A stretch of 64,000 nt of DNA from Candidatus Nitrotoga sp. AM1P (GTDB lineage Bacteria > Pseudomonadota > Gammaproteobacteria > Burkholderiales > Gallionellaceae), in assembly GCF_013168275.1 (NCBI RefSeq), contig NZ_AP019547.1:744001-808000 (forward strand), in the 5' to 3' direction. How positions within the stretch are numbered: the stretch's first letter is position 1; every line of letters starts with the position of its first letter. A model generated the notes under the pieces. It was not told the DNA's origin, searched no databases, and worked only from the letters and a program-made list of their open reading frames with translations. Both the position numbers and the translations under genes were made by a program. Shown piece after piece: positions 1-9,162 of this stretch.

Positions 1-591
1 CAGGTTATTGACTACCATCATCCCGCTGCCATTGGCGGCCGCATACGGGCACTCTTGCCCAATGGCCGCCCTGACTGGCTCACAGACGAATTATTGGGAT
101 TTCTGGGTGAACTGAATTATGGACCTGCAGAACGGACACTCACCGAATCTTCTACCCCCATTTTTACCGGCAATGCAGTTTTTCACCGTCAAACCGTTCT
201 GGAAGCGGGTGGATTTGACGGTAATCTGGGGCGGCGCGGTAATATTCAGTCAGGCGGTGAGGATACCGAACTCTATCGACGCTTGATTAAATTGAAGAAA
301 ATCGTACGCTGGGTGCCTCAAGCAATCATCCATCATCGTATTGAGCCATGGAAACTGCGCCGAACTTATTTTCTGCAACTACACTTTCGTCAAGGACGCA
401 TGGAAGGTGCGCGAAAGCGAGGATCTGCCTCGCGTATCCCACCGTTTTATCTCATCCCGCAATTAGCGCGTGCGCACGGGCGGGCGCTCATGCAGCGCTT
501 TAAACAAGGTGCACACCAATCGCTGCGGCAAGAAATGAACGCAGCGTATTTTGTTGGATATTTTTTGGGTTGGTTGCGCGATCCAGCATGA
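1..591 (+). CDS. Glycosyltransferase family 2, 5'-truncated by window edge
   Basis: The frame is open from base 1, so the gene begins outside the window; a TTG at 55 is internal, not the start. The visible part is the C-terminal portion of a GT-A fold, family 2 glycosyltransferase: a FTGNAVFHR stretch, then EAGGFDGNLG and the acidic GGEDTELYRRL motif typical of the acceptor-side end of the GT2 domain. A basic tail follows (KLRRTYFLQLHFRQGR). No membrane segment is obvious in this part. Its TGA overlaps the ATG of the next gene (ATGA), so the two are probably translationally coupled and belong to one exopolysaccharide operon. The sugar and acceptor cannot be read from sequence. Confidence 0.85.
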   Translation, partial: QVIDYHHPAAIGGRIRALLPNGRPDWLTDELLGFLGELNYGPAERTLTESSTPIFTGNAVFHRQTVLEAGGFDGNLGRRGNIQSGGEDTELYRRLIKLKKIVRWVPQAIIHHRIEPWKLRRTYFLQLHFRQGRMEGARKRGSASRIPPFYLIPQLARAHGRALMQRFKQGAHQSLRQEMNAAYFVGYFLGWLRDPA

Positions 592-3500
592 ATGCCGCTC
601 TTACCATCCTGATCTGCACCCATAACCGCGCAGATTTGCTGGAACGGGCGCTCGCTTCGCTAAATGCGGCACAGCGTCCCGTCATACCGGTGCAGATTTT
701 GGTCGCAGCCAATGCCTGCACTGATGATACGGTGGCTCGCATGCGGGCATATCAGTCTCAACAGGTTGGCAATAGCTGGATGCCACTACGCCTGATTGAA
801 GTTCCCACACCGGGTAAGTCGCATGCGCTCAATCGGGCCATTCCAGAAATCGATACTGAACTGATCGCCTTTGTCGATGATGACCATCGAGTCGATGCAA
901 ATTATCTGGTTGCAATTACACATGCTGCACAAAGCTGGCCCGATGCGGGTTTGTATTGTGGTCGCATCTTGCCTGACTGGAATGGAACTGAGCCCGCATG
1001 GGTGCATGACGAAGGACCGTATCGAGTTTACCCGCTGCCTGTGCCACGCTATAACCAAGGCGATCAACCCAAAACGATCACGGCGGAAGAAGGCCCTATC
1101 CCCGGTGGTGGCAACCTCGTGGTGCGACACCACGTGTTCGCACTTGCCGGGCAGTTTTCAACCGAGCTTGGACCGCACGGTCACGATTTGGGTGGCGGCG
1201 AGGACAGCGAATATGTATTGCGCGCCATGATTCGCGGTATACGTTGCCAATACGCGCCGAACATCGTTCAGCATCATTATGTAGATATTGATCGCCTGAA
1301 ACTCAGTTACCTGCTTAAAAAAAGTTTTCAACGCACTCGCTCCACCTCGCGTATTCAGGGCAATGGCCGAATACCGCTCTACATGTGGCGCAAGCTGGCG
1401 GAATATGGGCTGCACAGCGTGTTCAGCCGGTCATGGGCTAAGCGACGTTTCTTCTGGATGCGGACCGCTGCTGCCTTGGGAGAATTGCAAGGCCGTCGGG
1501 AATCGGGGCATCGTGGCAACAATCTTTCGCTTCCTCCCGATCGAGGCATCTTGCTCATGGTAGCGCTGGCGATTTCGACAGTTACCTGTGGATTGATTGC
1601 CTGCTTTACCAGCAGCAGTACACACTGGATTGGTGGTGTGTTACCTGCGTTATTTGTGGCAAGCGCAGGTTCTGTGGCACTGCTTGTAAAATCGCTAATG
1701 GACTTTTCTCAAACCGGGCCACGCATTCAAAAAGAAGTGCTGACCCATTACCGACGCTACACTCTGTTTGCGCTCGCCCGTCTATCTGCCTGGGCATTTT
1801 TTATCATGCTATTTACAGGCAGCACAGGAGTATTGTTATATTACATGCTGAATGTAAGTCTGGGCGGCGAATGGTCAAGTAGCCTTGCAACACTCGCGGC
1901 AACGCTAGGGATCTTAAGCGCTGTCATAGTGCAATTTATCCGCAAGCTACGCTTTAATCCTGGGCTGCTTGTTGCCTCCATGCATTACCGCATAAGCCGA
2001 TTTTACGGGCTGTGGCGCTGGATAACGCCAGACCGCATTTATCTGATGCAGATTATGTGTATTTCGGCCACTTTATTATTGCTGATCGTCGCTTCGTTGC
2101 AATTGATCAAGCAGAATCAGATGGCTGATCTGATTACGTTGTGGGCTGCTGTGCTATTTTTTACAGGTACAATTACTTGGGCGGCCTGGTTGCCCGAGGC
2201 ACGTCGACCCCATCGAACATCCGAACGCGCAACCGATGCGCCACCCAATATTTTAATGATCGGATCAGACACTTTGCGGGCAGACCGGCTGAGTACGTTG
2301 GGATATCGACGTGCCCTTACGCCTAATATTGATAAGCTGACCGAACTGGGGATACTATTTACCAATTGCTACGTACCCTGTGCTCGCACCGCTCCCAGCC
2401 TGATTTCGTTAATGACCGGTACTTGGCCGCATACTCACGGCATTCGCGACAATTTTAATGCGAACGATGTTACCCGACTAAAAGTCGATGCACTGCCTCA
2501 TTTGCTCAAGGCGCAGGGTTACCGCACCGCTGCTATCTCCGATTGGTGCGGCGGCGATATGGGAAAATTCTCTTTCGGTTTCGATTACACCGACCTGCCA
2601 GAAGACCAGTGGAACCTCAAATATCTGATTCGACAAGGGCCTAAGGATTTACGTCTTTTTGTTTCGCTGTTTACCCATAACCGCTTGGGACGACTATTGC
2701 TTCCGGAAATTTATTATCTCGGAGGCGTGCCGCTAACCCAGCCGATCGGCAAATATGCACGACGCCTGGTATCGCGTCTAGCGAATAGTACTCAACCGTT
2801 TTTTCTCAATGTGTTTTATTCCACTACACACCCGCCATTTGCTTCCGAATGGCCGTGGTATACACGGTTTTCCGATCCAGCCTATGACGGTGAGTCCAAA
2901 TTCGCCATGGCACGATTGACTGATCCGTTTGAGATCATCCGTCAACAGGGTGCACCCAAAGAGGAATTTGACCTCGATCAAATCATTGATTTATACGATG
3001 GCTGCGTGGCCGAATTTGATGATGAAGTAGGCAAAATGCTGCGCCATCTCGATGATTGTGGCTTGGCAAGCAATACTATTGTTGTGGTCTATTCCGATCA
3101 CGGCATGGAATTTTTTGAACACGACACTTGGGGCCAGGGTAATTCTGCAGTCGGTGATTTTAGTTCGCGCATTCCACTCTTGATTCGTGACCCACGCAAA
3201 CATGCCTGCGGAATAGTCGATCAAGTGGTTCGCAGCATTGATCTTGCCCCCACTCTTCTGGAATTGGTAGGCGCAAGCCCCACTGCCAGCATGGACGGAG
3301 TATCACTGGCTGCCTGCTTTGAGCAGCACCAGCATTGCCCGCAACTCGATGCTTTCAATGAGACCGGAATTTGGGTCGCTAATATCCCTGGTCTGCCGGA
3401 GAAGCATCTGCGCTATCCCGATTTGCTGGAACTGATGGGAGTACCGGATCGGGCCAGTGGCACCATGTCAATCAAACCGGAATATACGATGCGCATCATG

Positions 3501-3704
3501 GACGCGAAAGATCGCATGATCCGCAGAGGCCAATGGAAACTCACCTACCAACCCCTCACCAATGGCCATATACTACAACTCTTCGACATAGTGGCAGATC
3601 CCATGTGCAAACAAAATCTAATCGATCAGCATGCAGATATTGCCGCCACGCTTTGGCAGAATTTGCGTCTGTGGATCGACCGCATGCCTGATACTCAACC
3701 CTAA
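588..3704 (+). CDS. GT2 glycosyltransferase fused through membrane helices to an alkaline-phosphatase-superfamily (sulfatase-like) domain
   Basis: The ATG at 588 overlaps the upstream stop (ATGA) and is preferred over a TTG at 570; the product is about 1038 residues. Residues 1-250 are a GT2 domain (ILICTHNR, FVDDDHR near residue 95, GGGEDSEYVLR). About six hydrophobic segments lie between residues 320 and 540. From about residue 553 a sulfatase-like domain follows: metal-ligand stretch NILMIGSDTLRADRL, nucleophile region TAPSLISLMTG, and YSDHGMEF. The formylglycine position (Cys or Ser in sulfatases) is Thr601, as in phosphoethanolamine/phosphoglycerol transferases and many TxPS-type relatives, so a phosphotransferase or phosphodiesterase activity is more likely than sulfate-ester hydrolysis. 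Inferred job: glycosylation and phospho-decoration of the same glycan at the inner membrane. Substrates unknown. Confidence 0.85.
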   Translation: MNAALTILICTHNRADLLERALASLNAAQRPVIPVQILVAANACTDDTVARMRAYQSQQVGNSWMPLRLIEVPTPGKSHALNRAIPEIDTELIAFVDDDHRVDANYLVAITHAAQSWPDAGLYCGRILPDWNGTEPAWVHDEGPYRVYPLPVPRYNQGDQPKTITAEEGPIPGGGNLVVRHHVFALAGQFSTELGPHGHDLGGGEDSEYVLRAMIRGIRCQYAPNIVQHHYVDIDRLKLSYLLKKSFQRTRSTSRIQGNGRIPLYMWRKLAEYGLHSVFSRSWAKRRFFWMRTAAALGELQGRRESGHRGNNLSLPPDRGILLMVALAISTVTCGLIACFTSSSTHWIGGVLPALFVASAGSVALLVKSLMDFSQTGPRIQKEVLTHYRRYTLFALARLSAWAFFIMLFTGSTGVLLYYMLNVSLGGEWSSSLATLAATLGILSAVIVQFIRKLRFNPGLLVASMHYRISRFYGLWRWITPDRIYLMQIMCISATLLLLIVASLQLIKQNQMADLITLWAAVLFFTGTITWAAWLPEARRPHRTSERATDAPPNILMIGSDTLRADRLSTLGYRRALTPNIDKLTELGILFTNCYVPCARTAPSLISLMTGTWPHTHGIRDNFNANDVTRLKVDALPHLLKAQGYRTAAISDWCGGDMGKFSFGFDYTDLPEDQWNLKYLIRQGPKDLRLFVSLFTHNRLGRLLLPEIYYLGGVPLTQPIGKYARRLVSRLANSTQPFFLNVFYSTTHPPFASEWPWYTRFSDPAYDGESKFAMARLTDPFEIIRQQGAPKEEFDLDQIIDLYDGCVAEFDDEVGKMLRHLDDCGLASNTIVVVYSDHGMEFFEHDTWGQGNSAVGDFSSRIPLLIRDPRKHACGIVDQVVRSIDLAPTLLELVGASPTASMDGVSLAACFEQHQHCPQLDAFNETGIWVANIPGLPEKHLRYPDLLELMGVPDRASGTMSIKPEYTMRIMDAKDRMIRRGQWKLTYQPLTNGHILQLFDIVADPMCKQNLIDQHADIAATLWQNLRLWIDRMPDTQP

Positions 3705-3734
3705 TTTTTAAATTTTTGATGAAGGGAAGTCCCC

Positions 3735-4445
3735 GTGCCGTTCAAATCAACCATCAAGCGAATCCTGCACGCTTTAGGCTACAAAATCGAGAAAATCGAT
3801 CCGCTGGAGGAGAGCATACCAGCCGACTATAACCACTCACCTTTCCTGCCACGAATCTATCGCGGCGCTTTGGATCGTTATCTTTACTTCAAGGACATGG
3901 TGGACAAGGTGCAAAAAGTGGAGGGGGATATCGTCGAATGCGGTGTCTCAATCGGGCATGGGGCTTTGCTGTTTACATTGTTCAGCGATTATATTGGAAC
4001 ACCCCGGACATATTATGGGTTCGATTCTTTCGAGGGCTTCCCCGATCCAGTCGAGAAAGACGAAACCACACCAATCAAGGGCAAGAGATTTTGGGCCAAC
4101 CCGCCCGACACTGTTCTTAAAGTGCTGCGCGACGGACGTCTGGGTGAAGAGGTAATTCGCGAACGTATACACCTTGTAAAAGGCTGGTTCGATAAAACTC
4201 TGCTCAATTACGAAGGTCGTATCGCCTTGCTGCATCTCGACTGCGATCTTTACGAGTCCTACAAACTCTCTTTGGAAACTTTCTACGACAAGGTTCAGCA
4301 GGGTGGCATCATCATGTTCGATGAATACGGCGATGCACGTTGGCCAGGTGCCACCAAAGCCATTGATGAGTTTTTTCATGATAAGCCTGAAACTGTTCAG
4401 CGACATCCAAAATGCACTTGGAAATACCACGTCATCAAACAGTGA
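3735..4445 (+). CDS. TylF/MycF-family O-methyltransferase
   Basis: The start is GTG at 3735 behind a GAAGGGA ribosome site; 236 residues, the normal length for TylF (macrocin O-methyltransferase) relatives. The SAM-binding part is seen in VEGDIVECGVSIGHGALL and in YYGFDSFEGFPDP; the metal/substrate part in LHLDCDLYESYK and GGIIMFDEYGD, followed by GATKAIDEFF. This family methylates sugar hydroxyls in a Mg-dependent way and is common in polysaccharide clusters. It starts 30 bases after the GT2-phosphatase fusion and probably shares its transcript. Which sugar it modifies is not visible. Confidence 0.85.
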   Translation: MPFKSTIKRILHALGYKIEKIDPLEESIPADYNHSPFLPRIYRGALDRYLYFKDMVDKVQKVEGDIVECGVSIGHGALLFTLFSDYIGTPRTYYGFDSFEGFPDPVEKDETTPIKGKRFWANPPDTVLKVLRDGRLGEEVIRERIHLVKGWFDKTLLNYEGRIALLHLDCDLYESYKLSLETFYDKVQQGGIIMFDEYGDARWPGATKAIDEFFHDKPETVQRHPKCTWKYHVIKQ

Positions 4446-4560
4446 GTTTTACAGAACGTATTACAGCACTAACTCCCACTCTAGAAAGCGGCATTCTGAA
4501 TTAACGGTTCGGTAAGGGATCGGTGCTTGTTTATGTTGCACAACCGAAAAGATCAAGTAA

Positions 4561-5658
4561 ATGAGAAATAAACCAGTTGTTTGCTTCTTCACCACGAGTG
4601 CCGGAGATTGGGGAGGAGCCAGCCGGGTGCTGTTTACCAATTTGTACCTGATGAATCGTGACAGACTGACCCCCTTGCTGCTGTTGCCAGGCACTGGCCC
4701 CATTGAGGATGAATTGAAACAACGCGATTTACGTTATGTTATATGGGGCTCTTTCACCGAGCCAGGTAAAACCATTACCTATCTGCGCAGCTTTTTTCGG
4801 GCCTGGTTATTTTTTAAGCGTGAGCATGTGGCGGTCATTCACGTGAACAGCTCCAACTTCTGGCGCCCGGCTGAACTACTCGCAGCTCGGTTGTTGGGCA
4901 TTCCTATCCTCGCCCATTATCATGTAATCAACGACCAGCCAACCCCAGCCATGGCTTGGTGCCGAGCAGCCATAGCAGTATCGCACTACACTGCTGAGCA
5001 ATCCTTACCGACAGCAATCTACAAACCCGTGATCTACAACCCAATTAGCTTGGACCGTTTTGATGCCGGGCACAGCATACGGAAAGAGCTCGGCCTTTCC
5101 GAGAGCGACATCGTGGTGGTTTTTCTGGGACAGATTCGTGATATCAAGGGCGTGCAGGATTTCATTGCGATGGCCCGTCAAATTCCGAATCCTGATGCCT
5201 GTTTTCTAATTGCGGGTGAATGTCGAGATCCAAAGAGATTTCCAGGTTCCTATTCAGCGCAAGATCTTGAAAACATGGCATGTGGTGATACACGCATCCG
5301 CTATATTGGCTATATAAAAAAAGTGGAAGATATCTACCACACTGCCAACATCGTCGTGGTGCCATCGCGCTGGCAGGAGCCTTTAGGATTAATCAGTCTG
5401 GAAGCTGGCGCTTGCCGCAAACCAGTGGTTGCTACACGGGTGGGTGGTATTCCCGAGGCGGTGGAAGACGGAGTTAACGGTTATCTGGTAGAGCCAGAAG
5501 ACGTGGATGGACTCACGGCACGCGTAATGCAACTTATCGCCGATTCAGCGCTACGCGCTCGTCTTGGCGAAGCTGGCCGCGTTCGAGTGGAGCAAAATTT
5601 TACTACCCGCCCTGTACGCGAATTTGAAACGCTTTTATTAAGCTTTGCAAATCACTAA
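4561..5658 (+). CDS. GT4-family glycosyltransferase
   Basis: A 365-residue GT-B fold enzyme. The N-terminal Rossmann domain opens with [19 protein letters not shown], and the C-terminal nucleotide-sugar domain carries [16 protein letters not shown] and the family 1/4 E-x7-E region ([32 protein letters not shown], given here in parts: WQEPLGL then LEAGACRKP). It is a retaining transferase acting on the cytoplasmic face. A 115-base gap separates it from the methyltransferase, so it may have its own promoter. It is the last gene before the IS30 insertion. Donor and acceptor are unknown. Confidence 0.88.
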   Translation: MRNKPVVCFFTTSAGDWGGASRVLFTNLYLMNRDRLTPLLLLPGTGPIEDELKQRDLRYVIWGSFTEPGKTITYLRSFFRAWLFFKREHVAVIHVNSSNFWRPAELLAARLLGIPILAHYHVINDQPTPAMAWCRAAIAVSHYTAEQSLPTAIYKPVIYNPISLDRFDAGHSIRKELGLSESDIVVVFLGQIRDIKGVQDFIAMARQIPNPDACFLIAGECRDPKRFPGSYSAQDLENMACGDTRIRYIGYIKKVEDIYHTANIVVVPSRWQEPLGLISLEAGACRKPVVATRVGGIPEAVEDGVNGYLVEPEDVDGLTARVMQLIADSALRARLGEAGRVRVEQNFTTRPVREFETLLLSFANH

Positions 5659-5710
5659 GAAACCTGTTTTTGCAAGAAAATAATAAATAGATCACTCCAT
5701 TTTATTGCTT

Positions 5711-6819
5711 GGTGGATTCAAGAACCAACCACAACAGTTAATGTTTAGTCGCGGATTTAGCGAGTTCCATATTGAGCAGGAGCTCGTTGTAAACCGCTAC
5801 TGGCGTTCGAAATCCGAGCGATTTCCTCGGACGTGTATTTAAACTCCAAGCAATTTCATCCAACTGTTCTTGCGTGTAAACCGACAGGTCTGCCCCCTTG
5901 GGCAAATACTGGCGCAGCAGTCCGTTCGTATTCTCGTTCAAGCCGCGTTGCCACGGGCTGTGCGGGTCGCAGAAGTAAACCGCCATACCCGTTCGTTCAG
6001 TCATCTGCACGTGTTTGCTCATCTCGCGCCCTTGATCGTAGGTGAAGGTCTTGCGTAGCTCAGGTGGAATTGCACTGAGCGCTTCACTAAAACCGTCCAG
6101 GGCCGATTGCGCCGTGCCATCAGTCATTTTGGCTAACACCACCATTAATGTGGTGCGTTCGACCAGCGTGCCGACTGAGGAACGGTTCATCGCGCCTTTG
6201 ATCATGTCAGCTTCCCAGTGCCCCGGTATCAAACGATCCGCCACTTCCGGCGGACGCATATGGATGCTCTGCATTTCTGCTATATGCCCACGACCATCTG
6301 GAGCACGGGTCTTGGAACGGCGCTTGTCTCGGCTCCAGCGTAAGCTGGCAATCAATTCACGGCGCAGTTCACCACGCGGCATGGCGTAAAGCGTGTGGTA
6401 AATCGTTTCGTGGCTTACACGTTGTGAGGGCTGAGCTGGGTGCATACTTTTAAGTGTGCCTGCAATTTGCTCAGGTGACCATTTCTTCTTGAGATGTTCC
6501 TTTACTACTTCAAACAACGGATTCCCTTCCACGAGCTTCAATGGCCTACGGGGCTTGATTCGCAGACGGTGCGCCTGTTCGCCAGCCAAGGAGGCAACGT
6601 AGCCAGACTCACACCCCAAATCCCGTGCTATCTCGTTTGAGATAGTGCTTGGCGAGCGTTTCAAGTATCGCCCAATTTCCCTCAGTCCACTTCCTGCTCG
6701 TTTCATTAGCATTATCGTCGCGCGCTCTTCAGCATTCAACTGCTTGTAATGTTTTCCTGATTTCTCCATCCCAACACCTTAACCTCTCCAAGGTGTTGCG
6801 GTTGGTTATTGAGCGCGCC
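5711..6819. mobile_element. IS30-family insertion sequence, copy A (complete)
   Basis: The element is 1109 bp, defined by comparison with an identical-length copy at 50977-52085. Its ends are imperfect inverted repeats of about 26 bp: GGTGGATTCAAGAACCAACC at 5711 and, on the other strand, GGCGCGCTCAATAACCAACC ending at 6819. The flanking triplet CTT occurs at 5708-5710 and again at 6820-6822, a short target duplication as expected for IS30 elements. The single transposase gene fills nearly all of it, on the minus strand. Confidence 0.93.
5738..6769 (-). CDS. IS30-family transposase, copy A
   Basis: 343 residues, the normal length for the family. The N-terminus is a helix-turn-helix (LNAEERATIMLMKRAGSGLR, then RYLKRSPSTISNEI) that binds the terminal repeats. 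The catalytic core follows with the first Asp in GHWEADMIKG, the second in TFTYDQGREM, and the Glu in RGLNENTNGLLRQY, so the DDE triad is intact and the enzyme should be active. The predicted protein is identical to that of the copy at 51027-52058, which suggests recent transposition. Confidence 0.95.
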   Translation of the reverse strand: MEKSGKHYKQLNAEERATIMLMKRAGSGLREIGRYLKRSPSTISNEIARDLGCESGYVASLAGEQAHRLRIKPRRPLKLVEGNPLFEVVKEHLKKKWSPEQIAGTLKSMHPAQPSQRVSHETIYHTLYAMPRGELRRELIASLRWSRDKRRSKTRAPDGRGHIAEMQSIHMRPPEVADRLIPGHWEADMIKGAMNRSSVGTLVERTTLMVVLAKMTDGTAQSALDGFSEALSAIPPELRKTFTYDQGREMSKHVQMTERTGMAVYFCDPHSPWQRGLNENTNGLLRQYLPKGADLSVYTQEQLDEIAWSLNTRPRKSLGFRTPVAVYNELLLNMELAKSATKH

Positions 6820-6894
6820 CTTAATAAACTGCTTTTTCGTTTGCTTAGGCTGTACGAGTCCACAGGCATAGCGATCCACAATCAACTAATCTCT

Positions 6895-7833
6895 TCAGTC
6901 TTCTGGGCAAAACCGGCAATAGGGGCTTTTCTGCGAGCCGATTTTTGGTGGGGGTTCGCTACCGGTATTGCTCTCAGATTTCAGCTCAGCAGGTTTTGTC
7001 TCAGCAGGTTTTACCTCAGCAGGTTTTACCTCAGTAGGTTTTACCTCAGTAGGTTTTACCTCAGTAGGCTTTACCTCAGTAGGCTTTACCTCAGTAGGCT
7101 TTACCTCAGTAGGCTTTACCTCAGTAGGCTTTACCTCAATGGGTTGTGATGCTTTGCCGACAGTGACACTTTCCTCGATAGTTGTGGGAGCAGGCTTCGT
7201 GACTGGTTTAATTGTTGAGAGATTACCGCCAAGACTTACATATCGCTTGGCAAGTGCTTTTGAATTTGGAATATGTGCCAGACCCTCTTCAATAATTCCT
7301 TTGGCCTTCCCCTTTTGTCCATTATCAATATAGACATCAGCTAGTGTTATATAGGATTGCAAAAATTCCGGTGCAAGTTCTATTGCTTGATTAAGGTTGC
7401 TAATTGCTTGACTAGCGGCGGCTGGTTGGCGTTTACCCATTCTCAAAAGAGACTTTGCAAGATTGGTATGTGCTTCAGCCCTGAGGGAGCATTTTGGTGC
7501 AGCGCTACGCCACTCTTCAGTAACACCATTAAAACTTGTAATGGCGTTTTGCATGTTGTAACCAAAATCTGCTTTATTACCCATTGCATGATCTGCCCTC
7601 AGAATATACTTAAGCCCATCACAATAATGATGAACACTGGGGCAACCAGCAGGAATGGTATGGCGTAAGGGTGAATCTTGTGGCTGCGGCATTCCATGGT
7701 ACTTCCCATATAGGGCAGTACAGTATGGCGGCATCGATGCCAATTCTGCCTTAGTTACCGTAAATCCTACTTCAGCAAAGCTATAAGACTGGAACACACT
7801 GACCATCAAAAATGCGAATACTCTAAGTCGCAT
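6895..7833 (-). CDS. Secreted TPR protein with EVKPT repeat tail
   Basis: 312 residues. A signal peptide is visible at the N-terminus (MRLRVFAFLMVSVFQSYSFA). A Cys-containing middle part is followed by tetratricopeptide-like helices between about residues 95 and 190 (NLAKSLLRMGKRQPA, AIELAPEFLQSYITLADVYIDNGQKGKA). The C-terminal third is a low-complexity tail of about ten copies of EVKPT/EVKPA, then a Cys-rich end (SPYCRFCPED). The likely place is the periplasm or cell surface, and a scaffold or assembly role for the neighbouring glycan genes is inference only. The TPR part has no specific family I recognise. Confidence 0.75.
   Translation of the reverse strand: MRLRVFAFLMVSVFQSYSFAEVGFTVTKAELASMPPYCTALYGKYHGMPQPQDSPLRHTIPAGCPSVHHYCDGLKYILRADHAMGNKADFGYNMQNAITSFNGVTEEWRSAAPKCSLRAEAHTNLAKSLLRMGKRQPAAASQAISNLNQAIELAPEFLQSYITLADVYIDNGQKGKAKGIIEEGLAHIPNSKALAKRYVSLGGNLSTIKPVTKPAPTTIEESVTVGKASQPIEVKPTEVKPTEVKPTEVKPTEVKPTEVKPTEVKPTEVKPAEVKPAETKPAELKSESNTGSEPPPKIGSQKSPYCRFCPED
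6985..7149. repeat. 15-bp tandem repeat inside the TPR gene (about 11 units)
   Basis: Units of the form TCAGTAGGCTTTACC recur in register every 15 bases from 6985 to 7134, with a degenerate unit after that. Units fall into blocks by single-base variants (cagcaggtttt, cagtaggtttt, cagtaggcttt), the pattern left by slippage or unequal exchange. Each unit encodes one EVKPT-type pentapeptide in the minus-strand gene, so copy number changes keep the frame. Confidence 0.95.
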
Positions 7834-8026
7834 TGCATATCCTCCTGTATTGTTCTTTGAAATTCAATTCCATTCAGCTAGATTGTATGCCAGCAAACAT
7901 TTACTAATAAGCAGCCTCAAAGTTTTTTGCAATATGCTCCCTCGCAAATCTACCTCACCAGATTTCGCTGCCCAAAAAAGATTATGTGGTGATTTTTATG
8001 CCTTATAGATCTGGTTGTTATTTTAA

Positions 8027-9160
8027 TTACAATTGGTGAGTTTTTTCAGCCACGACAGACCAATCAAATCGTTCGATCGCTCTCGCTAATGCACGATTCC
8101 CCATCTGCTGAGCATATTGCGTGTTTTCCAATATCCGCTGCAATGCGATAGTGACTGCAGCAGTATCCGTACCATCCACTCTAAAACCCGTCGCTCCATC
8201 CACTACCGCTGCGCCAGTGCCACCAGCTTGTCCGGCAATGGCGGGCTTGCCACATGCCGCAGCTTCAATAAACACCATGCCAAAACCTTCAGTATCCCCA
8301 TTAATCTCACGGTTAGGCATGATGAATACGTCGCAGGCATTGTACCAACGCGGCAGGTCATCAGGACTGACGTGACCCAATAAGTGAACACGGTCAGCCA
8401 CACCGTGTTTGCGTGCGAGATCGAACAAATAATCATAATCTTCGCCAATACCAATCAACACGTACTGTATATCCAACCCAGCCTGAATGAGTGCAGGAAG
8501 TGCCTGGATCACTTGGTCAAATCCTTTACGCCGTGACAGCCGTCCTACAGACAAAATCAGCTTGCCAACATTCGTTACATCCACTGATTGACGCAACTCT
8601 GCACACGCCAAACCTGGACGAAAACGGGTCACATCCACACCAGGATAAATAAGAGTAATGCTGGCAGGATTTACATCCATTTTGATGAGTGCATCGCGAG
8701 TATATTCACTATTAGCAATGACTCGGTCAGCGTGACGTAAAGCAAAGCGCATTGCCTTATATTTGCCACCGTGCCCCCAAGTGGTAAGTTCCTCACCGTG
8801 AGCGTAAATTACGACCGGATGCAAAGTCAACCGTGCTACCAGCCAAGCTGTAATGCCTTCCGGCAGGGCGCGGCCAGCATGAATAGCAGTAAAGCGGTGG
8901 GTAAGCGCTAACCATAAGGATTTAATAAACAGGTTAGCATACATGCCCAACGATTCCGGTCGGAGCCAGGTCACACGACGCATACTGATACGATGTACTG
9001 TGTTGGGGTGCGTCGCATCCACTGCCGCCGCATCCGGTACGTCGGCAGTCACAATATGGGTTTCCTTGCCCGATAGGCGTCGGTACACCTCGGCAAACCA
9101 GACTGCGGTGCCGCCTTTGGTGGGCAGGAATAATTCGGTAAGTACCAAATAACGCGGCAT
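8027..9160 (-). CDS. GT4-family glycosyltransferase
   Basis: 377 residues with both halves of a GT-B enzyme. The N-terminus has the donor-side glycine loop region LFLPTKGGTAVWFAEVYRRL, and the C-terminal half has LILSVGRLSRRKGFDQVI, a HLLGHVSPDDLP stretch and EGFGMVFIEAAACGKPAIAG, which holds the conserved E-x7-E. It starts two bases after the stop of the GT2 gene and is the last gene of the minus-strand glycan cluster. It likely adds a sugar on the cytoplasmic face. Specificity cannot be read. Confidence 0.9.
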   Translation of the reverse strand: MPRYLVLTELFLPTKGGTAVWFAEVYRRLSGKETHIVTADVPDAAAVDATHPNTVHRISMRRVTWLRPESLGMYANLFIKSLWLALTHRFTAIHAGRALPEGITAWLVARLTLHPVVIYAHGEELTTWGHGGKYKAMRFALRHADRVIANSEYTRDALIKMDVNPASITLIYPGVDVTRFRPGLACAELRQSVDVTNVGKLILSVGRLSRRKGFDQVIQALPALIQAGLDIQYVLIGIGEDYDYLFDLARKHGVADRVHLLGHVSPDDLPRWYNACDVFIMPNREINGDTEGFGMVFIEAAACGKPAIAGQAGGTGAAVVDGATGFRVDGTDTAAVTIALQRILENTQYAQQMGNRALARAIERFDWSVVAEKTHQL

Positions 9161-9162
9161 GT

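Noticed and set aside
570..587. TTG start for the GT2-phosphatase fusion
   Set aside because: The ATG at 588 forms an ATGA overlap with the upstream stop, the pattern used elsewhere in these operons.
6985..7149. CRISPR-like array
   Set aside because: The units are 15 bases and directly abutting, with no spacers and no cas genes; they are coding tandem repeats.
6968..7333. 121-codon plus-strand frame rich in GFTSV repeats
   Set aside because: It is the antisense reading of the 15-bp repeat array; the minus-strand gene has a signal peptide and TPR features.
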